Assembly: GCA_964058845.1 (NCBI GenBank)
Contig: CAXKVR010000080.1
Coordinates: forward strand, 1-64,000
Length of the DNA stretch: 64,000 bases
Direction: 5' to 3'
Source of the DNA: Carex sylvatica
Taxonomy: Eukaryota > Streptophyta > Magnoliopsida > Poales > Cyperaceae
Shown here: positions 44,638 through 56,215 of the stretch, in pieces
Position numbering within the stretch: the first letter of the stretch is position 1
Layout: every line of letters begins with the position of its first letter
The notes under the pieces: generated by a model
Told to the model about the DNA's origin: nothing
Database searches by the model: none
The model's input: the letters and a program-made list of their open reading frames with translations, nothing else
Program-made: the position numbers and the translations under genes

Positions 44638-46998
44638 TTCTTAGTCCCAAAGGGCACTTAGAAGTGGGTGAATAGGACATTTTTAAACTTTTAATCTAAG
44701 TTATAAGTCCCTAATGTGTCTTAGAGTTATTCTTGATGAAAACTCGAATAAATTGGTCCTAAACTAAAATATAAAATAATAAAGTAAAGAGTAGAGTTTA
44801 GAGACACTTGACACAAGAGTTGTTTACGGAGTTCTTCACTAATGCCTACGTCTCTGGGGCTCGTGACTTTCTAGATGGTGCGCCTTTCATTATCCAATAA
44901 AAAATAAAGTACAAGGTGGAACCGGTGAGTCCTTACAATCTTCTGGAAAGTCACACCGTCCGAGCACAAAATTGACTCATGAGCAATAAAGGCTCAAGGA
45001 TAATAAAGTAAATAACTAAGGCTCACAGGTAAAGGTTGGTCTCATAGGATCACTCTAAAAGTTTGTGTATTGATTGAATAAGATTAAGATTGATTGTGAA
45101 TATTGAAGTTGAAGTTCACAAGCGACAACGGCTTTTTTTAGATCTGAGAATTTGAAATATTAAAGTTAGGGGCGGCTAGAGTTATGATCTGATATCTCGC
45201 AAACTTATCTATATTCTGACTTGTATTTTGTACCAAAATCTGTGTTTAAAACTATTAAATCGGTCGTACTTCATTGAAATATCTAGAGAATGTGGTATTA
45301 CTGCAAGTTTGTTCTTATTTTGCAGGAATCAGGTGAAATCGAGGAAGAATCTGGAATTGAAAAGATTTTACACGGTCTATGTACCATCTCATGCGGACAG
45401 TACAACCCTCTGCCCAACCACAGACACGACCAGGACACCATCCATACGACCTGTATATGATGCTGAAATTTCAGCACCTGAACTTAAAATAATCATAGAT
45501 TTTGACTCGTAACTCCGTTTTGAGTGTATGACCACTTTTCAGAAAGCTTGCGAGAAGATCTACAATCTGAGTCAAAAACACAGGCACATGGTCCGTGAAA
45601 TATTCCACACGGACCGTGTCAAGCATTTCCGAAAATAGATATAGAATTTGAAAATAAGGTCAATTGAAGGAAGGTCGGCCAAAGAGTTATATATGAGGGA
45701 TTTCTTGCACCTGAGAGCTCATTCTGGAGCAGAGAGCAAGTTTCTAGGTTTAGATTAGCTGTTATTGCTTGGAGGCGAAGTTGAGAAGCAAAAGACGCGA
45801 GTTTTGTTGTGAATCTTCTTTGTTTTTCGGGTTTTATCATGATTTCTTATTCTCTTACTTGTTTTATTCACTTTAGAACTATGTTTGAGTAGATTTCTTA
45901 GTTTTTAGGGTTGTGATGTAATCGAATATTTTATTTTTCATGTTAGTTATTAAATATTTGTGTTGAAATTTGTGTTTACTTGATTGTGTTTGATTTTAAT
46001 TACTTAGATTAAATTGTTTGATTTTTATTGGTTTTCCACTAGATGCATAATCACATCTAGAGTGTATTTCAACCCTTATAATATCTCAACCAAACTAAGT
46101 ACATGAGGTAGGATTAGTGATCTGAAAGGTGAACACTAGGTCAGTAGAACATTAGGTCTGGTCAGTAGAACCCTACACAAAGGAACAACACAAAGAAACA
46201 GTAACTGGTGCATTAACTTGAGGGCCACACGGACTGTGTACGATAGTACTCAGCCCGTGTAACTTGATACGGACTGGGTGCCTTGAGACAGAACTGAGAT
46301 GAAGTCTGAACCCTGGAAACACCTTTTACTATTGATTAAAACCAAGTTAATTTACTTTCTTTCATTTAATTACCATTTACTGTACTAAAACTTTGTGCAT
46401 ATGTTTTTGTGTGAACATGATCCAAACCTTGGTATTGCTTCTATTTATAGAGAGCTGATAAAAATGAAGTAATATGGCTCTATCATTATAACGGTAATAT
46501 TTACTATTATAATGGTAGGTCAACTTATGCTGATTTGGATCACCTATAACTCTAATAGTAGATTTGTGTATAACGGTAGGCTATCGTTGTAACGGTTCTC
46601 GTAAAAAAAAATCTCTGAAACTCTTACCATTCGGTGACGGTTCCAACCAAATTAATCCGTCACACATCGGTAGAGGATTTATTTATTTTGTTACAATAAT
46701 TCCTGAATCGTTATAACTATAGGCCTCACTTAATTCAATCTTAAGCTTATTTTACCAATTTTGCATATTAAATATCCTAATCTTGAGATGATGCTTCTGT
46801 TGTCCAATGTCTTGTGCTTTATGACTACATCATTGATGTTGTATAGCAGATTATTAATTCATCATTGATGTGTAATTATTGAATCTTCTGTTGTCATGAA
46901 CCTGCACAATATCTCAAGTAGGAAAATTATAAAATTTAATTTATATATGTTTTGCAAATCTAGTCAAACAGACAAGTAGATTATGGCATAATCCAACA
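44638..46998 (-). mobile_element. Copia LTR, second copy, split by a later solo LTR
   Basis: The left part 44638-45189 and right part 46423-46998 are together co-linear with the LTR at 42436-43685 and end in the same ACAGACAAGTAGATTATG and CCAACA sequence. The left end is damaged (TCTTAG for TGTTAG/TGTTGG). Athila gag lies on both sides, so it is a solo LTR inserted into that element. The flanking five bases do not match, perhaps owing to the rearrangement just to the left. Confidence 0.78.
45190..46417 (+). mobile_element. solo LTR nested in the Copia LTR
   Basis: 1228 bp from TGATATCTCGC to GTGTGAACA with perfect 5-bp target duplications tgatc (45185-45189 and 46418-46422). No internal genes. 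It carries its own GC-rich repeated words: CACACGGACCGTGT near 45612, CACGGTCTATG near 45373, and CACACGGACTGTGT and GATACGGACTGGG near 46232-46270. Family not certain; Ty3/gypsy is likely from the TGATA start. Confidence 0.85.
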
Positions 46999-47111
46999 CA
47001 TCGCACCACCAGTCACAAGCCACCTCTTCCATTCCCTCAAAGGAAAGTCAAACACAAGATGGAGCAACATTTTGCAAGATTCTTGGAGACGCTCAAGCAG
47101 GTGCAAATCAC
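46999..47111 (+). pseudogene. Athila post-gag fragment, continuation
   Basis: Reads KPPLPFPQRKVKHKMEQ and FARFLETLKQVQI, the conserved block before the Athila protease. It continues the gag fragment broken off at 44637 and is cut at 47111 by the next LTR. Confidence 0.75.
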
Positions 47112-48873
47112 TGATAATGCCAATTTATATAGCAAAAATCACTACTTTTAAGTACGAAAAATAGCAAAAAAGCATATGCAAGTAGCCATTTCCTCAAATT
47201 ATTTCCCGCAAATGTGTTTTAGGCTATTTTTGCATATTTTGGAAAAAGTTGCGTATTTAGGCCGAAAACGAAGCAAAAATATCATATTTAGGCCATTTCT
47301 AAAGGTAGCATCAAAATAAAGCATCACATGGAACATGTAGCACCTCACATGAAGTGCACAACATGCAACATGGTGAAAAACACAGAAAAATTGGCTAAGT
47401 CAGGTGTCGTGCGGACTAGAGTTTACTGCATGCGGGCTCAACGCCTAGCTGCATGGGCACACAGATTCAATCTGTTGACTGCTTTGGTTGGATTAAATCT
47501 TAGCCGTTGATGCGAATTTCGAGCAGCAGCCTTCTAGAAGGGACGAGCTTACTTCAATGCCAAGTTTAGCAAAGTTTGAAAGTTTATTTGTGGCAGATTA
47601 TTTATGGCATGATAGGCTAAAAATAGCCTCCATGACCACCACTACTTCCACATGGCTACAATATTTAGGAATACTATATAAACCCCTCATGTAATAGGAT
47701 TTAGTGTGCATGTTTTAGTTGTGTAATTCCAGAAATTAGAGTAGAATAGTGTCCAAATTATGGAGAAGGGAAGGAAAGCTCTCGAAGTCCAGAGCAGAAG
47801 AAGAAGACGTCATCTAAGGAGGCAAGAGTTCTTCAATATTTAAGGGTTGTGGTTTATGTCTTTCTTATTCCTTTTATTTTGTCATGGCTTTGAGAAGCTA
47901 ATATTCTCATCTATAGGGTTTGGGTGTATCAAATTCTATATTATGTCTTAATATATTTATTTTTCTCTTATGTCTATTTGAGATTTGGTTATACTTTGTA
48001 TTATTTTTGAATCTATCATTGCATACATATTTCTGTTTACTATATGCCAATGTCCTCCACATACCAATAAGTGTTAAGTCATTGTATTTTGATGTGAGTG
48101 AAATACAAGTAAGAACTATAAACACTTCGGCTAATGAGGCTTAGCAGCGGTTGAAAGATTAGGGTTAGAATGAATGGACTCCCTTAGCAGGATATCAAGT
48201 ATATATTGCATGTCAAATTATAATTAGGAATTTACTTAGTAATAAGTAGGGTTTAGGGATTCTACCTAGTGGGTAGAATGAGGATGTGATTAATTAGGTT
48301 GGCTTAAGTAAGTCAATTAGATTACATATCATGTAACAATCTAAATTGTTCCCCACAAACCGATAGAAAGATCAGAAAACCTTCCAAATTCACATAAGAC
48401 TGAAACCCTTGGTGTCCAAAGGGAATAATAGTACGGTGTGCAGGTTGCCTTGTGGGATGATCTATATCGCATGCGGTGGTGACAGTTCCGTATGCAGATG
48501 GATAAGAACATCATAAATATATTATGATTGATTTAGAAGGAGATTACCTGAACCCTAGAGGCTCCCTATTTCTGTGATTTACTTACAATTAGCACCTCTG
48601 CCTTAAATATAAACAGAGAAAACTGTATACAAATATTTATCTATTTTATTACAACAAATAACTCAATCAAACTTGACTAGTATACGTTGTTAATCAAACT
48701 ATAAACCTAGACTAGTATACGTTGTTAATCATTTAAAGATCTATCATTGTGGATCGACACCCAACACTACTACATGGTAGGATCATGCGCTTGTGATTCG
48801 AATAAAAGTAAAATTAGGGTAACTAAGTACATTTTTATATATTCAAGATTAGTAATACCAATTTGGTCCATCA
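47112..48873 (+). mobile_element. Athila-type 5' LTR (second plus-strand element)
   Basis: 1762 bp from TGATAATGCC to GGTCCATCA, followed seven bases later by a primer-binding site, so it is a 5' LTR on the plus strand. It inserted into the Athila post-gag region (left flank atcac). A TATA box lies at 47673-47683. GC-rich phrases with GTGCGGAC, GCATGCGGGC and CGTATGCAGATGG occur at about 47405-47460 and 48431-48510. Confidence 0.82.
47673..47683 (+). promoter_or_regulatory. TATA box in the Athila-type 5' LTR
   Basis: ACTATATAAAC, a good plant TATA match, about 1.2 kb before the LTR end. Confidence 0.6.
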
Positions 48874-48879
48874 AGCTTT

Positions 48880-48898
48880 TTCGCGTCATTGCCGGAAA
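48880..48898 (+). other. degenerate primer-binding site
   Basis: TTCGCGTCATTGCCGGAAA aligns to the tRNA-Asp site TGGCGCCGTTGCCGGGGA with several C-to-T or G-to-A type changes. Confidence 0.65.
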
Positions 48899-49762
48899 TA
48901 GAGTAAGAATTCTCCAATTATAGAGATTCTTGCACTATCATTAGGCATTTAACAACAACTGGGACTTTGTCAAAAACTTTTATTTTATGCACTTTTATTT
49001 TTACATTTTAATTTTAGTACTTTACTTTATTTTCTTTTTTTATCTTTGGGAAAAACATTATTGTTATAAATTCCCTCCTATAGGAAGAAAATTTATACAT
49101 TCATATCCCCCAAAGAAAGTGTGTTCGAAGACAAGCTTGAGTTCCAGGTTTGATATGAACATAAATTTTAGAGTAGATAATTCTTTCAAACCTAATGAAT
49201 TGCCAACTATACTTACAATCTAGCTTTGAGGAAGCATCCGAATTTCTCCTACAGAAGCAACCAAACAGGTCAGCAGTCGGTCTATCGATCACCTATTGCA
49301 ACAAGGTGTCCCAATCATCATCCCCTTCTAGCATTAGGGCTCGGATAAACGATGGATAGACTCCTTAGACACTAAGAGAGGATTAGTAACTCTGTTTCAT
49401 CCTCCCTGAGTTCCCTAACAGGTCAGATAAAGGCCATAAAGGAATGTACTTGTTGCGAAAGTAAAAACCTTGTTACTCATTCTCACAAAACTTGCAAAAC
49501 CATTGCAATCCGAAGGGGCATCAACCATTTACAATCTGAAAAACCCCCACAGCTATCTCCAATGCATAGGTCCTCTGAACTAATGCCGCATGCGGCATCC
49601 AGAGACCACATACGAAGTAACCCTACACCGTATGGCTCTGAAAAAGGTAAAATCATGCCGCATGCGATCTCAGATGAACCGCTAAGCATACATAAGACTC
49701 CATGAGCTCAGCAGATGGCCTAGGAAAGTGTTATTACTCAGTGAAATGAACCAATCTACAAA
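48899..49762 (+). pseudogene. Athila leader and gag remnant
   Basis: A T-rich leader follows the primer-binding site. From about 49205 broken frames read as gag-like LYLQSSFEEASEFLLQKQ and HPNFSYRSNQTGQQS, then CTCCESKNLVTHSHKTCK. At 49583-49675 lie GC-rich words GCCGCATGCGGCAT, CACCGTATGG and GCCGCATGCG, apparently within the coding stretch. The element is lost where the 81-bp array begins. Confidence 0.5.
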
Positions 49763-52700
49763 TAATCCTAATTCAACACTCCAATTGAAGGTGTTTGCAG
49801 CATTCTAATAGTGTCTCCATATGGCAAGAGAAGAGGGTGGTTGCAACCCTAATACAACACTCCAATTGAAGGCCTTTACAACACTCTAGAAGTGTCTCCA
49901 AATGGCAAGGGAATAAGGTAATTTCAACACTAATACAACACTACAATTGAAGGTCCTTGCAGCACTCAAGTAATGTTTGTAGATGACAAGAGAATATGGT
50001 AGTTGCAACCCCAATACAACACTCCAGTTTAAAGTCTTTGCAGCACACTAGTAGTGTCTCCAGATGGCAAGAGAAGAGGGTGGTTTCAACCCTAATACAA
50101 GACTCCAATAGAAGGTAGTAGTGTCTCCATGTGGTAAGATAAGATGGTAATTGAAGCTTCCATACAACACTCCAATTGAAGGTCATTGTTGCACTCTTAT
50201 AGTGTCTCTAGATGACAAGAAAAGAGGCTGGTTTCAACCCTAAAACAAGACTGCAAAAGAAGGTGTTTGCAACACTCTAGTGTTGTCTCCTATTGGGAAG
50301 ATAAGATGGTAATTGCAACCCCAATACAATACTTCAATTGAAGATCATTCTTGCACGCTTGTAGTATCTCTATATGGTAAGAAAGAAGGGTGGTTGCAAC
50401 CCAAATATAACACTCGAATTGAAAGTCTTTGCAAAACTCTAGTAGTGTCTCAAGATGACAAGAGTAGAGCATAGCTGCAATCCAAATACAACACTCGAAG
50501 TGAAAGTCTTTATTTCACTATAGTAGTATCTCCATATGGCATGAGAAGTAAGTGCTCGCAACCCTAATACAAGACTCCAATTGAAGGTCTTTGCTGCACT
50601 CTAATAGTGTCTCCAAATGGCAAGAGAAGAGGGTAGTTGTAACCCTAATACAACACTCCTGTTGAAGGTATTTGTAATACACTAGTAGTGTCTCCAAATA
50701 GGAAGAGAATAGTGTAGCTCAAATTCTAATATAACACTCCAATTCAAGGTCTTTGTAGCACACTAGTAGTGTCTTTATAAGACAAAATAAGAGGGTAGTT
50801 GCAACTCTAGTTCAACACTACAATTAAAGGTCTTCGCAGCACTCTTGTTGTGTCTCCAGATGGCAGCAGAAAAGGGTAGTTTTAACCTTAATACAACACT
50901 CAAATTCATGGTGTTTGCAGCACTCTAGTAGTGTCTCCATATGGCAAGAGAAGAGGGTGGTTGCAACTCTAATACAACACTCTAATTGATGGATTTTACA
51001 GCAATCTAATACTGTCTCCAAATGTCAAGGGAAGAGGGTAGTTGCAACCCTAGTACAACACTTCAATTAAAGGTCTTTGTAGCACTCTAGTAGTGTATCC
51101 ATATTGCATGAGAAGAGGATACTTGAAACCCTAATACAACACTCCAATTCAAAGTCTTTGTATCACACTAGTAGTGTCTCCAAACGGCAAGAGAACATGA
51201 TTGTTGCAACCCTAATACAATACTACTATTGAAGGTCTTTGTAGCACAATAATGTATCCATAAGAAAACAAAAGAGGGTAGTTGCAACCCTAATTCAACA
51301 CTCTAGTGGTGTCTCCAATGACAAGACAAGAGGGTGTTTGCAACCCTAATACAATACTCCAATTGAAGGTGTTTGCAGCACTCTAGTATTGTCTTCATAT
51401 GGCAAGAAAAGTGGGTGGTCGCAAACCTAATGCAATACTTCGATTAAAGGTTTTTACAACACTCTAGAAGTGTTTTCAAATAAGAAGGGAAGTGGGTAAT
51501 TGCAACCCTAATACAACACTCCATTTTATGGTCTTTACAGCACTCAAGTAAAGTTTCCCTATGACAAGAGAATAGGGTAGTTGAAACCCCAATATAACAC
51601 TCCAGTTGAAGGTCTTTGCAGCACACTAGTAGTGTCTTCAGATAGAACGAGAAGAGTAAAGTTGCAACCCTAATACAACACTCTGATTTAAGGTGTTTGC
51701 GTCACTCTAGTAGTGTCTCCAGATGGAAAGAGAAGAGGGTGATGGAAATCCTAATACAACACTCCAATTGAAGGCTTTCGCGGCACACAAGCAGGGTCTC
51801 CATACGGCAAGAGAAGTGGGTGCTCGCAACCCTAATACAACATTTCAATTGAATGTCTTTGCAGCACTCAAGTAGTGTTTCTAGATTCCATGAGAAAAAG
51901 GTTGTAACCCACTAATACAACACTTCAATTTAAAGTCTTTCTAGCACACTAATAGTGTCTCGAAATGACTAGAGAAGAGAGTATTTGCAACTCTGATACA
52001 ACACTCAAATTGAAGGTCTTTGCAGCAGGCTAGTAGTGTCTCCATATGACATAACAAGTAGGTACTGTCTCAATATGACTAGAGAAGATGATAGTTGCAA
52101 CCCCAATTCAACACTCCAATTTAAGGTGTTGACAACACTTTAGTAGTGTCTCCAAATGACAAAGAAAGAGGGTGTTCGCAACCCTAATACAATACTCCGA
52201 GTGAATGTCTTTGAAGCACTCTAATAGTGTATCTGTACGGCAAGAGAAGATGATAGTTGAAATCCTAATACAACACTCCAATTGAAGGTGTTTGCAGCAT
52301 TCTAGTAGTGTCTCCAGATAGAAAGAGAAGAGGGTGGGCGCAACTCCAATACAACACTCCAATTGAAGGCATTTGCGACAGACTAGTAGTGTATTCATAT
52401 GTCAAGAGATGAGGATAGTTGCAACCCCAATACAACACTCCATTTAAAGGCCTTTTCAGCACTCAAGTAGTGTCTCCAGATGGCAAGAGAAGAGGGTGGT
52501 TTCAACTCTAATACAAGATTCCAATGGAAGGTGTTTGTAACACTCTAATAGTGTCTCCAGGTGGCAAGATAAGAGGGTAATTGCAACCCCAATACAACAC
52601 TCCAACTGTAGGTCTTGGCTACGTTCTAGTAGTATCTCCAGATGACAAGAGTAGAGCGTAGTTGCAATCCAAAAACAACACTCGGGTTGAAAGTCTTTGT

Positions 52701-55700
52701 TGCACTGTAGTAGTGTCTCCATATGGCAAGAGAAGTAAGTGGTCGCAACTCTAATACAATTCTCCAATTGAAGGTCTTTGCAACCCTCTAATTGATGGCA
52801 AGGGAAGAGGGTAGTTGCAACCCAAATACAATACTTCAATTCAATGTCTTTGTAGCACTCTAATAGTGTCTTCAAATGGCAAGGGAAGAGGGTAGTTGCA
52901 ACCCTAATACAAACACTCCAATTGAAGGTCTTTGTAACACTCTAGTAATGTCTTTATATGGTAAAAGAAGAGAGTAGTTGCGACTCTAATAAAGTATTTC
53001 AATTAAATGTCTTGGTTGAACTCTCGTAATGTATCCATATGGCAAGAGAAGAGGTTACTTGCAAACCTAATACAGCACTCAAATTGAAGGTGTTTGCTGC
53101 GTTCTAGTAGTGTCTCCATATAGCAAGAGAATAGGGTAGTTGCAACCCCAATATATCACTCCAATCTAAGGTTTTTGCAGCACACTAGTAGTGTCTCTAT
53201 ATGGAAAGAGAAGAGGGTGGTTTCAACCCTAATACAAGACTCCAATAGAAGGTGTCTGTAACACTCTAATAGTGTCTCCAGGTGGCAAGATAAGAGGGTA
53301 ATTGTAACCCTAATACAACACTCCAATTGTAGGTCTTTGTTGCAGTCCAGTAGTGTCTCCATATGGTAAGAGAAAAGTGTGGATGCCACTTGGATACAAC
53401 ACTCCAATTGAATGTCTATGCAACACTCCAGTAGTGTCTCCCAATGACAAGAGTAGAGCGTAGTTGCAATTGAAATAAAACACTCAATTGAAAGTCTGTG
53501 TTTCACTCGAGTAGTATCTCTATATGGCATGAGAAGTAGGTCGTCTAAACGCTAATACAATACTCCAATTGAAGGTCCTTGCAGCACTCTAGTAGTGTCT
53601 CCAAATGTCAAGGGAAGAGGGTAGTTGCAACCCTAATACAATACTCCAATTGAAGGTCTTTGTAGCACTCTAGTAGTGTCTTTATATGGTAAGAGAAGAG
53701 AGTGGTTGCAACCCTAATACAACATTCCAATTAAAGGTCTTTGTTACACTCTAGTATTATATCCATATAGCAAGAGAAGAGGGTAGTTGCAACCCTATAC
53801 AGCACTCCAATTGAAGGTCTTTGTAGCACTCCAGTAGTGTCTTCATATGTTAAGAGAAAAGGGTGATTGCAACCCAAATGCAACACTCCAATTGAAGGCC
53901 TTAAAGGCACCCTAGTAGTGTTTTCAGATTACAAGAGAAGTTGGTGGTCGCAATCTTAATACAACACTCCAATTGAAGGTATTTGCAGCACTCTAATAGT
54001 GTCTCCAAATGGCAAGGGTTAAGAGTAGTTGCGTCCCTAATACAACACTCCAATTGAAGGTCTTTGTAACACTCTAGTAGTGCATCCATATAGAAGGGAA
54101 GAGGATAGTTACATCCCTAATACAACACTCCAGTTTAAGGTGTTTGCAGCACTCTAGTAGTGGCTCTAGATGGAAAGAGAAGAGGGTGATGGAAACCCTA
54201 ATACAAAACTCCAATAAGGCCTTCACGGCGCATTAGCAGTGTGTCCAGACGACAAGAGAAGTGGGTGGTTACAACCCTAATACAACACTTCAATTGAATG
54301 TCTTTGTAGCAATTGAGTAGTGTCTCCATATGACATGAGAAGTGGGTCGTCACAACCCTAATACAATTCTCCAATTAAAGGTCTTTGCAGCACTCTAATA
54401 GTGTCTCCAAATGGCAAGGGAAGAGGATATTTGCAGCCCAAATACAATCCAGTTCAAGGTATTTACAGCACACTTGTAGTGTATCCATATGGCAAGAGAA
54501 GAGAGTAGTACAACACTCCAATTGAAGGCCTTCGCAGCACACTAATAGTCTTCAAATGGCAAAGGTAGAGGTAGTTGGAACTCTAATACAACACTCCAAT
54601 TGAAGGTCTTTGTAACACTCTAGTAGTGTCTTTATATGGTAAAAAAAAAGAGTGGTTGCGACCCTAATAAATATTCCAATTTAAGGTCTTTGTAGCACTC
54701 TCGTAGTGTATCCATATGAAAAGAGAAGAGGGTAGGTGCAACCCTAATACAACACTCCAATTAAAGGTGTTTGCAGTTATAGTAGTGTCTCCGTATGGCA
54801 AGAGAAGATGGTAGTTACAACCTTAATACAACACTCCAATTGAAGGTCTTTGCGGTACACTAGTAGTGTCTTCAGATTGCAAAAGAAGTGGGTGGTCGCA
54901 ATCCTAATGCAACACTCCAATTGAAGTTCTTTGCAGAACTCTAATATTGTCTCCAAATGGTAGGTGCAACCCTAATACAACACTCCAATTGAAGGTCTTT
55001 GTAACAATCTAGTAGTGTATCCATATAACAAGAGAAGATGATAGTTACAACCGTAATACAACACTCCAATTTAAGGTGTTTACAGCTGTCTAGCAGTGTT
55101 TGCAAATGGAAGAGAAGAGGATGGCGGCAACCCTAATACAACACTCCAATTGAATGTCTTTGTGGCACTCTAGTAGTGTCTCCAAATGACAAGAGAAGAC
55201 GGTAGTCGCAACTTTAATACAACACTCCAATTGAAGGTATTTGCAGTACACTAGTAGTGTGTCCATATGGAAAAACAATAGGGTAATGTCTCAATATGAC
55301 TAGAGAGGAGGTTAGTTGCAACCTTAATTCAACACTCAAAATGATGGTGTTTGTAGCACTTTATTTGTGTATCCAGATGGCAAGAGAAGATGGTGGTGAC
55401 AACCCTAATACAACACTCCAATTGAAGGCCTGTGCAACACTCAAGAGTGTCTCCAAATGGCAAGGGGAGAGGATAATTTCATCATTAATACAACACTACA
55501 ATTAAAGGTCTTTGCATCACTCAAGTAATGTTTGTAGATGACAAGAGAATAGGGTAGTTGCAACCCCAATACAACACTCTAGTTTAAGGTCTTTGCAACA
55601 CGCTAGTAGTGTCTCTAGATGGCTAGAGAAGAGGGTGGTTTCAACCGTAATACAAGATTCCAATAGAAGGTGTTTGCAACACTCTAGTAGTGTCTCCAGG

Positions 55701-55982
55701 TGGCAAGATAAGATGGTAATTGTAGCTGCCATAGAACACTCTAATTGAAATTCGTTGTTGCACTCTTATAGTGTCTCCATATGGTAAGAGAAGAGGGTGG
55801 TTGCAAACCAAATACAACACTTCAATTGAAAGGCTTTGCAAAACTCTAGTAGTGTCTGCAGATGACAAAAGTAGAGCGTAGTTGCAATCCAAATACAAGA
55901 CTTGAATTGAAAGTCTTTGTTGCACTCTTGTAGTGTCTCGATATGGCAAGTGAAGAGGGTAGTTGCAACTCTAATTCAACAC

Positions 55983-56215
55983 TCATTCTTCGATGAAGCA
56001 AGAGTAACACTAATCCGAGAATAGTACTATTCTTTTGAGCTATTCAATGTTTGGATGGAGCAAGAATAGCACTAACCCACTGTACTCTGTTTGTCTTATA
56101 TGGGTTCACTATTCTACTAACCCAACGAAAAGTTGGGTTAACAATTCTCAAACTCGTGATTAGCTCTATTCTTACTCTATTAATTGTTTCATCCAAACGT
56201 ACCCATAGAGTCTAT
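55983..56215. mobile_element. small insertion in the satellite, probable Tourist-like MITE
   Basis: About 230 bp unlike the array. GTTTGGATGGAGCAAGAATAG (56050-56070) is imperfectly inverted at the right as CTATTCTTACTC...CATCCAAAC (about 56167-56199). The outer right end, reversed, reads GGGTACGTTTGGATGAA, like PIF/Harbinger (Tourist) MITE termini. An inner hairpin CTAACCCAACGAAAAGTTGGGTTA lies near 56118. The left terminus seems duplicated or truncated. Confidence 0.55.
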
